Assembly: GCF_038235435.1 (NCBI RefSeq)
Contig: NZ_CP151275.1
Location: 1,240,001 to 1,304,000, forward strand
Direction: 5' to 3'
Length of the DNA stretch: 64,000 bases
From: Niveibacterium sp. SC-1
Lineage (GTDB): Bacteria > Pseudomonadota > Gammaproteobacteria > Burkholderiales > Rhodocyclaceae
The translations under genes and the position numbers were made by a program. Positions 59,556-64,000 of the stretch are shown piece after piece. How positions within the stretch are numbered: the stretch's first letter is position 1; every line of letters starts with the position of its first letter. The notes below the pieces were generated by a model. It saw nothing but the letters and a program-made list of their open reading frames with translations. It was not told where the DNA came from and ran no database searches.

Positions 59556-60086
59556 TTGCGTCACCTCGAATGCAAACCGCCCCGGAGGGCGAAGGCCTTC
59601 CGGGGCGGATGAAGCGATGCTTCGTCGCGCGCGGCAGGCTACAAGGCCCTGCCGGCGGATCACGCAGACAGGGCTAGTCCAGGGCTTGCGCAGACGCGGC
59701 CAGAGCAGTGCCAGACCTAAAGCTCGAGGCGCCTCGAGCGCCAACCCGACGAGCTGCTGCGGTCACGCAACGCTGACCAAGGGACGAGCGCAAGCCCCCG
59801 TTCCCCTGGCCGGTGCAAATCGTGGCGATCAGCTTGTCGAAGGTGCGCATGACGCGGACTCCGGTTGAAAGAGGGCGGGCCCTCGTGGGCGCGCGCGAAT
59901 GGGTGTGGGAATGCGCCCGGTTGCGAGCCGGTGCTTCGAAGAAGCCCATGCTGCGCCTGTCCCGATGCACATGCCAAGCGTTTTTCTCTATCACGAGATT
60001 AGGGCAATTGCATCGGACGCAAGGAGGTCAGCACGATTTCAACCTCTTTGTCGCCGTTCGCGTGGAGGACCTGCGGGTCGGCGCCC
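59556..60086. other. 531-bp gap upstream of fusA2
   Basis: No confident gene. It includes an 18-bp perfect palindrome at 59722-59739 and, on the minus strand, a possible 58-aa frame (59850 to 59674; starts MRTFDKLIATICTGQG, GGAG eight bases before the ATG) which I cannot assign and do not count as a gene. The fusA2 promoter must lie here. Other frames in this stretch have no family features. Confidence 0.4.
59722..59739. repeat. 18-bp perfect palindrome upstream of fusA2
   Basis: GCTCGAGGC-GCCTCGAGC, no spacer, 167 bp before the fusA2 ATG. It could be a protein-binding site or a hairpin in the leader; no T run follows on either strand. Confidence 0.4.
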
Positions 60087-61742
60087 TCAGGCCCGCGCCT
60101 GTTGCGCCAGAAACTGGTGCACGAATGCGATCGCCATGCTGCCTTCGCCCACCGCCGCCGCGACCCGTTTGATCGGGCTGGTGCGGACGTCGCCGCAGGC
60201 GAAGATGCCGGGGACACTGGTTTCCAGCAGGTAGGGGTCTCGTTGCAGCGGCCAGTGGCCGGAGCGCGCCACCGGGTCGCCAGTGCGGATGTAGCCGCGT
60301 TCGTCGCGGACGATGGCGTCGGGCAGCCAGGTGGTTTCGGCATCGGCGCCGATGAAGACGAACACACCGCCGCTTTCCACCCGTCGCGTGCTGCCGGTAC
60401 TCCGATCAGAGAGATCAAGTGAGGCAAGATGCTTGTCGCCGTGCGCTGCCGTGATCTCGCTGTTGAGCGCGGTCGCGATGTTGGCTTTGTGCTGGACCTG
60501 TTCGATCAGGTAGCGCGACATGCTTTTCTCCAGCCCGCCGCCGCGCACGACGAGGGTGACGCTGCGCGCGTGGCTGGCGAAGAAGAGCGCGGCCTGGCCG
60601 GCGGAGTTGCCGGCACCGATAAGGTGGATGTCCTGGCCCTGTGTGGAGGCGGCTTCGCTGCGTGAGGCGCCATAGAACACGCCGCGGCCAAGCAGCCTGT
60701 CGAAACCTTCGGTGGAAAGCCGGCGCCAGGTCACGCCCGTGGCCAGGATGATGGTGCGGGCGCGTACGCGCTCGGCGCCGTCCAGCGTCACCACCATGGT
60801 GGCCGGATCGATGGAGACCGCGCTGCGTGTGACGGCGATTTCGGCGCCGAGCCGGGTCGCTTGCTGGAGCGCCCGGCGCGCGAGTTCCTCACCCGATACG
60901 CCGGTCGGAAAGCCCAGGTAGTTCTCGATCCGCGAAGAGGTCTCGGCCTGACCGCCGGGGGCCTCTCGTTCGATGACAAGGGTGCGCAGACCTTCGGAGG
61001 CGCCATATACAGCAGCCGCGAGTCCGGCAGGGCCGCCGCCGATGATCACCGTGTCGTACTCGGCGACGCGCGGTCGCGTCTGCAGGCCCAGGCGTTCCGC
61101 TACGTCGCGGCAGGTGGCGCGCTTGAGGACGGTGCCGTCGTCGCAGACCAGAGCTGGCAATTCCTCGTCGGAGACGGTGGGGCCGCTCCAGCGAGTGGTC
61201 CGGTCGGGGGCGTCGGGCAACACCCAGTCGTAGGAGATCTGGTTGCGCGTGAGAAAGCTGCGCAGCTCGCGCACCGTGTCGTCCCAGCGGTGCCCCAACA
61301 TTACCGCTCGTGCGCGGGGCTGGGCGGTGGCGATGCCGCGCAGGCCACCGATGCGCTCACTCGCCAGCGTGGCGACGCGCGTCAGCACCTCCGGATTGGT
61401 GGCGGCGAGTGCGTGAAAGTCACGTGCCGCGACATGCATGACGCGGGTGGCTTCGGTCGCGCGGTAGCTGCCCTGGAAGGGCATGCCGAAGGTGATCGGT
61501 ACTTCGCCGAAGATCTGCCCCGGCGCGCGCGCGCCGATCACCCGCTCGATGCCGTCGATGGACTTGGTGACCTCGATGCGCCCGGAGATAACGATGAAGA
61601 GGGCGCGTTCGCCGCCCTGGTGGACCGCGTACTCGCCGGCACTCAGGCGCACGTCGCCCGAGCTGCCTGCGAGGCGCGCCAGATCGTCGCGCGAGACCGA
61701 CTCAAGGATGGGAACCGCAAGAAGGTCTTCGATGGTGATCAT
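60087..61742 (-). CDS. Cyclic-nucleotide-domain thioredoxin-reductase-like flavoprotein without CxxC
   Basis: A 551-aa three-part protein. Residues about 8-135 form a cyclic-nucleotide-binding (cNMP) fold (VISGRIEVTKS, GQIFGEVPITFG). About 145-222 resemble a glutaredoxin-type fold without the CxxC. About 228-551 form a thioredoxin-reductase-like flavoprotein with FAD motif IIGGGPAGLAAAVYG (235-240), NAD(P)H motif LIGAGNSAGQAALFFA (376-381) and FACGDVRTSPIKR. At the place of the TrxB CATC the sequence reads GVFYGASRSEA, so the classical redox pair is missing. It lies 29 bp after a 1-Cys peroxiredoxin gene, probably in one transcript; it may use NAD(P)H for another acceptor. AGGAG precedes the ATG at 61742. 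Confidence 0.88.
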   Translation of the reverse strand: MITIEDLLAVPILESVSRDDLARLAGSSGDVRLSAGEYAVHQGGERALFIVISGRIEVTKSIDGIERVIGARAPGQIFGEVPITFGMPFQGSYRATEATRVMHVAARDFHALAATNPEVLTRVATLASERIGGLRGIATAQPRARAVMLGHRWDDTVRELRSFLTRNQISYDWVLPDAPDRTTRWSGPTVSDEELPALVCDDGTVLKRATCRDVAERLGLQTRPRVAEYDTVIIGGGPAGLAAAVYGASEGLRTLVIEREAPGGQAETSSRIENYLGFPTGVSGEELARRALQQATRLGAEIAVTRSAVSIDPATMVVTLDGAERVRARTIILATGVTWRRLSTEGFDRLLGRGVFYGASRSEAASTQGQDIHLIGAGNSAGQAALFFASHARSVTLVVRGGGLEKSMSRYLIEQVQHKANIATALNSEITAAHGDKHLASLDLSDRSTGSTRRVESGGVFVFIGADAETTWLPDAIVRDERGYIRTGDPVARSGHWPLQRDPYLLETSVPGIFACGDVRTSPIKRVAAAVGEGSMAIAFVHQFLAQQARA

Positions 61743-61771
61743 GGCGCGCTCCTGGGGAATGGGGCGGTGGA

Positions 61772-62428
61772 TCAGCCCGGTTGCTTGGTCACGCGCAGGT
61801 AGGGCTTGATGGTCTTGTAGCCCGGGAAGATCTTGTCCGCGTCTTCGTTGGAGACGGCGGTCGTGATGATCACGTCTTCACCCTGCTTCCAGTTCACCGG
61901 CGTGGCGACCTTGTGCTTGGCGGTGAGCTGCATGGAGTCGAGCACGCGCAGGATTTCGTCGAAGTTGCGGCCGGTGGTCATCGGGTAGGTGAGCATCAGC
62001 TTGATCTTCTTGTCGGGGCCGACGATGAAGACCGAGCGCACCGTCGCATTGGTGGCGGCAGTGCGACCGTCGGAGGTGCCGGGCTCTTCGGCCGGCAGCA
62101 TGTTGTAGAGCTTGGCGACGGCGAGATCGACGTCGCCGATCATCGGGTACTTGACCGAGGCGCCCTGGGTTTCTTCGATGTCGGCGACCCACTTGCTGTG
62201 GCTGTCGACCGGGTCGATTGAGAGGCCGATGATCTTGCAGTTGCGTTTGGCGAACTCGGGCTCGATCTTGGCCATGTAGCCCAGTTCGGTGGTGCACACC
62301 GGAGTGAAGTCCTTCGGGTGCGAGAACAGCACGGCCCAGCCGTCGCCGATCCAGGTGTGGAAATCGATGACGCCCTGGGTGGTCAGCGCGGTGAAGTTCG
62401 GCGCGGTGTCATTGATGCGAAGGGACAT
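61772..62428 (-). CDS. 1-Cys peroxiredoxin, Prx6 type
   Basis: A 218-aa peroxiredoxin of the Prx6 (1-Cys) class. The peroxidatic Cys is C45 in DFTPVCTTELGYM (PxxxTxxC pattern with T42), and the C-terminal extension (about 160-218, VATPVNWKQGEDVIITTAVS) is typical of Prx6. One other Cys (C64, in NCKIIGLSIDP) is not in a resolving position. It reduces hydrogen peroxide or organic hydroperoxides. A GAGGAG site precedes the ATG at 62428. A reductase-like gene follows 29 bp downstream and a Crp-family regulator lies 107 bp upstream, all on the same strand. Confidence 0.94.
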   Translation of the reverse strand: MSLRINDTAPNFTALTTQGVIDFHTWIGDGWAVLFSHPKDFTPVCTTELGYMAKIEPEFAKRNCKIIGLSIDPVDSHSKWVADIEETQGASVKYPMIGDVDLAVAKLYNMLPAEEPGTSDGRTAATNATVRSVFIVGPDKKIKLMLTYPMTTGRNFDEILRVLDSMQLTAKHKVATPVNWKQGEDVIITTAVSNEDADKIFPGYKTIKPYLRVTKQPG

Positions 62429-62515
62429 GTCAGGCTCCTCTGTTTGGGGGTGGAGCCCTCAGTGTCCGCAGGCCGCTGCAGCGGGTATGTGAGGAAGGTT
62501 ACATAGCCGCCGGCG

Positions 62516-62529
62516 CGTGAATATTCACG
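62516..62529. promoter_or_regulatory. Palindrome upstream of the peroxiredoxin gene
   Basis: CGTGAATATTCACG is a perfect 14-bp palindrome 88 bp upstream of the peroxiredoxin ATG and 6 bp past the stop of the Crp-family gene. GTGA...TCAC half-sites resemble those of Crp-type regulators, but the spacer is 4 bp rather than 6. It could be a binding site of the neighbouring regulator. Confidence 0.4.
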
Positions 62530-62535
62530 TGCGGT

Positions 62536-63201
62536 TCAGGATGCGGAGAGCCGCCGCAGGGCCGCCGCGTCGCGGACTTCGATCTGTTCCCGACCCAGTT
62601 CCACCCAGCCCTGGTTGGCGAAATTCTTGAGCACCCGGCTGACGATTTCTCGCAGGCTGCCCAGGTCGTCCGCGAGCGCTTGATGGGTGATGCGGATCGG
62701 GCTGGGGTGTTGCACCAGCCAGGCCGCGAGGCGCTGGTCCAGCTTCTGGAAGGCGACGGCCGAGACCAGCTGCAGCAGGTCGGAGATCCGCTCCGAGTAG
62801 CGGCTGAACACGTACTCGCGAAACGCGTCGCTGACCGAGAACAGCAGCTTGAAGGTCGCCGGCGGCAACACCACCAGCTCGGCCGGTTGCACGACCGTGC
62901 AACGCGCCTGGTAGGTCGACTTGCCCAGCAGGCAGGCGCTGGTGAGGATGCAGGCCTCGCCGGGCACTACGTCGTAGAGATGCAGCTCGCGCCCGTTGGG
63001 CGCTGCCTTGACCACCCGCGCGCTGCCCGAGAGCAGGAGCGCGAAGCCCATGCAGGCCTGGTTCTCGTCGAACATCAGCGCGCCCGCGGGCACCCGCATG
63101 TGTGTGGCGCTGGCCATGAGCACGTCGAGCGCATCGTCGGGCGTTTCGCGCAGGACGGGGTATTGCTGCAGGACAATGGCCCGCGTTGTCGCATCGATCA
63201 T
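62536..63201 (-). CDS. Crp/Fnr-family transcriptional regulator with a cysteine-rich effector domain
   Basis: A 221-aa regulator. The cNMP-type effector domain includes FDENQACMGFALLLSGSARVVKAAPNGRELHLYDVV (residues about 45-79, in parts) and PGEACILTSACLLG, with Cys at 50, 84, 90 and 101. The winged helix (about 171-195) contains ITHQALADDLGSLREIVSRVLKNF, with the R-E-x-x-S-R pattern of Crp/Fnr recognition helices. The N-terminus has no Fnr-type cluster. The paired Cys in GEACILTSAC suggests a redox or ligand sensor. Position upstream of the peroxiredoxin and reductase genes makes them likely targets. Confidence 0.88.
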   Translation of the reverse strand: MIDATTRAIVLQQYPVLRETPDDALDVLMASATHMRVPAGALMFDENQACMGFALLLSGSARVVKAAPNGRELHLYDVVPGEACILTSACLLGKSTYQARCTVVQPAELVVLPPATFKLLFSVSDAFREYVFSRYSERISDLLQLVSAVAFQKLDQRLAAWLVQHPSPIRITHQALADDLGSLREIVSRVLKNFANQGWVELGREQIEVRDAAALRRLSAS

Positions 63202-63368
63202 CTGGCGTCCGTTCGTGCAAAGCGGTGCGGGGGCGATTCCGCGGATCGGCAGGGATCTTAGGGAGAGATCCGCAGCGGCGCGAGCGCCGGGAGGCCGAGC
63301 GTGCGCGGCAGGTCACGGCATCGGCCCGACAGGGAAGCGCCCGGCCCGAATAGCTCGCGGACCGCTCC

Positions 63369-64000
63369 TTACATCAGGCTCTCTACCTCATTCTGTTCTT
63401 CCAGCAGCGCGCGCAAGGTATTGAGCTTCGCGTTGCGGACCATGTGCGGGCAGATGGCGTCCGAGGGGATGCCGGTGAGGCGGGGGCAGCGGCTGAAGAG
63501 CTCGGTGACCCAGTCGACGAAGACGCGCACCTTGGGTGCCAGATGGCGGTTCTGCAGATAGATCGCCGAGATCGGCATCGGCGAGGGCGTGAGCTGGGGC
63601 AGGATTTCGATCAGCTCGCCGGACTCGAGATAGGGCTGCGCCATGAAGCGCGGCGGCTGGATCAGGCCGAAGCCCTTGAGGCCGCACGCGAGGTAGGCGT
63701 CTGCGTCGTTGACCGAGATGCAGCCGCGCATCTTCACGTCCACGCTTTCGCCATCGATGAGAAAGTCCCAGTCGATCACCTGGCCGGTGCGCGAGGAGAA
63801 GTAGTTCACCGCGAAGTGCTCGGCGAGGTCGTCGAGGCTGTGGGGCAGGCTGTGGCGCTCCAGGTAGCTGGGGGCGGCGCAGGTCACGGACTGGAAGGTG
63901 CCGATGCGCCGGGCGATCATGCTCGAATCCTGCAGGTGGCCGACGCGGATCGCGCAGTCGACGCCCTCGCGCGCCATGTCCACCGGGCGGTCGCCCATGC
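63369..64000 (-). CDS. LysR-family regulator, C-terminal part (cut by the window end)
   Basis: The last 210 codons of a LysR-type regulator read on the minus strand; the helix-turn-helix and gene start lie beyond position 64000. The effector domain is clear (GVDCAIRVGHLQDSSMIARRIG, FQSVTCAAPSYLERHSLP, GRVFVDW-like KVRVFVDWVTELFSRCP), as in the CrgA-like subgroup. The C-terminus extends about 25 residues beyond the usual end. Target genes are not in the window. Confidence 0.9.
   Translation of the reverse strand, partial: MGDRPVDMAREGVDCAIRVGHLQDSSMIARRIGTFQSVTCAAPSYLERHSLPHSLDDLAEHFAVNYFSSRTGQVIDWDFLIDGESVDVKMRGCISVNDADAYLACGLKGFGLIQPPRFMAQPYLESGELIEILPQLTPSPMPISAIYLQNRHLAPKVRVFVDWVTELFSRCPRLTGIPSDAICPHMVRNAKLNTLRALLEEQNEVESLM

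Noticed and set aside
59556..59744. N-terminal extension of EF-G2 to 59744
   Set aside because: The added residues have no EF-G similarity, and GAGGTG sits correctly before the ATG at 59555.
59813..60172. 119-aa plus-strand frame at 59813
   Set aside because: Overlaps the end of the reductase gene and the gap; no motif, no good ribosome site.

Overview
The window is about 66% GC by eye and very gene-dense. It reads as chromosomal DNA of a betaproteobacterium. The complete division/cell-wall (dcw) cluster runs from mraZ to ftsZ, followed by lpxC, a small membrane protein, a DUF721/DciA-type gene and secA. The individual proteins (FtsL, FtsQ, LolA, the TrpRS with a C-terminal extension) also look betaproteobacterial. 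Rhodocyclales (Azoarcus/Thauera/Uliginosibacterium-like) is my best inference, but no 16S or other decisive marker is present.

Layout. 1-7565: a secreted GH12 glucanase with a ricin-type domain, a two-gene RND efflux pump (lipoprotein adaptor plus HAE-1 pump), and a convergent CPA2-type antiporter. 7566-7937: regulatory region of the dcw operon, with an intrinsic-terminator hairpin and a 10-bp-periodic array of MraZ-type repeats. 7938-24765: mraZ-rsmH-ftsL-ftsI-murE-murF-mraY-murD-ftsW-murG-murC-ddl-ftsQ-ftsA-ftsZ, nearly all joined by ATGA/GTGA overlaps. An undescribed 31-codon reading frame fits exactly between murG and murC. 24813-29320: lpxC, a 62-aa membrane protein, a convergent dciA-like gene, and secA. 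29321-34482: tRNA-Thr(CGT), a TonB-dependent receptor, nadE and glnB.

34500-43869: an Smr-domain protein with a triplicated N-terminal module, then trxB, a Crp/Fnr regulator, ftsK, lolA, rarA, a small unknown gene, serS and tRNA-Ser(CGA). This matches the trxB-lrp-ftsK-lolA-rarA-serS order of enterics, except that a Crp-family regulator sits where lrp would be. A 122-bp hairpin element that looks like a MITE lies between ftsK and lolA.

43923-64000 is a more accessory segment. It holds a LysR/iron-alcohol-dehydrogenase/MFS module with a perfect T-N11-A operator, a response-regulator/hybrid-kinase pair, a DUF3300 protein, an orphan ABC solute-binding protein and a tiny secreted repeat protein. 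That repeat protein is divergent from a TetR gene, with two matched operators 50 bp apart. Then come trpS, a TfoX/YjbR-like protein, a second EF-G (fusA2), and a redox cluster of Crp-family regulator, 1-Cys peroxiredoxin and a cyclic-nucleotide-domain thioredoxin-reductase-like flavoprotein that lacks the CxxC. The window ends inside a LysR gene.

No CRISPR array, prophage, insertion-sequence transposase or rRNA gene was seen. The candidates most worth following are the murG-murC micro-ORF, the 122-bp hairpin element, the TetR double operator with its repeat-protein target, and the CxxC-less reductase beside the peroxiredoxin.
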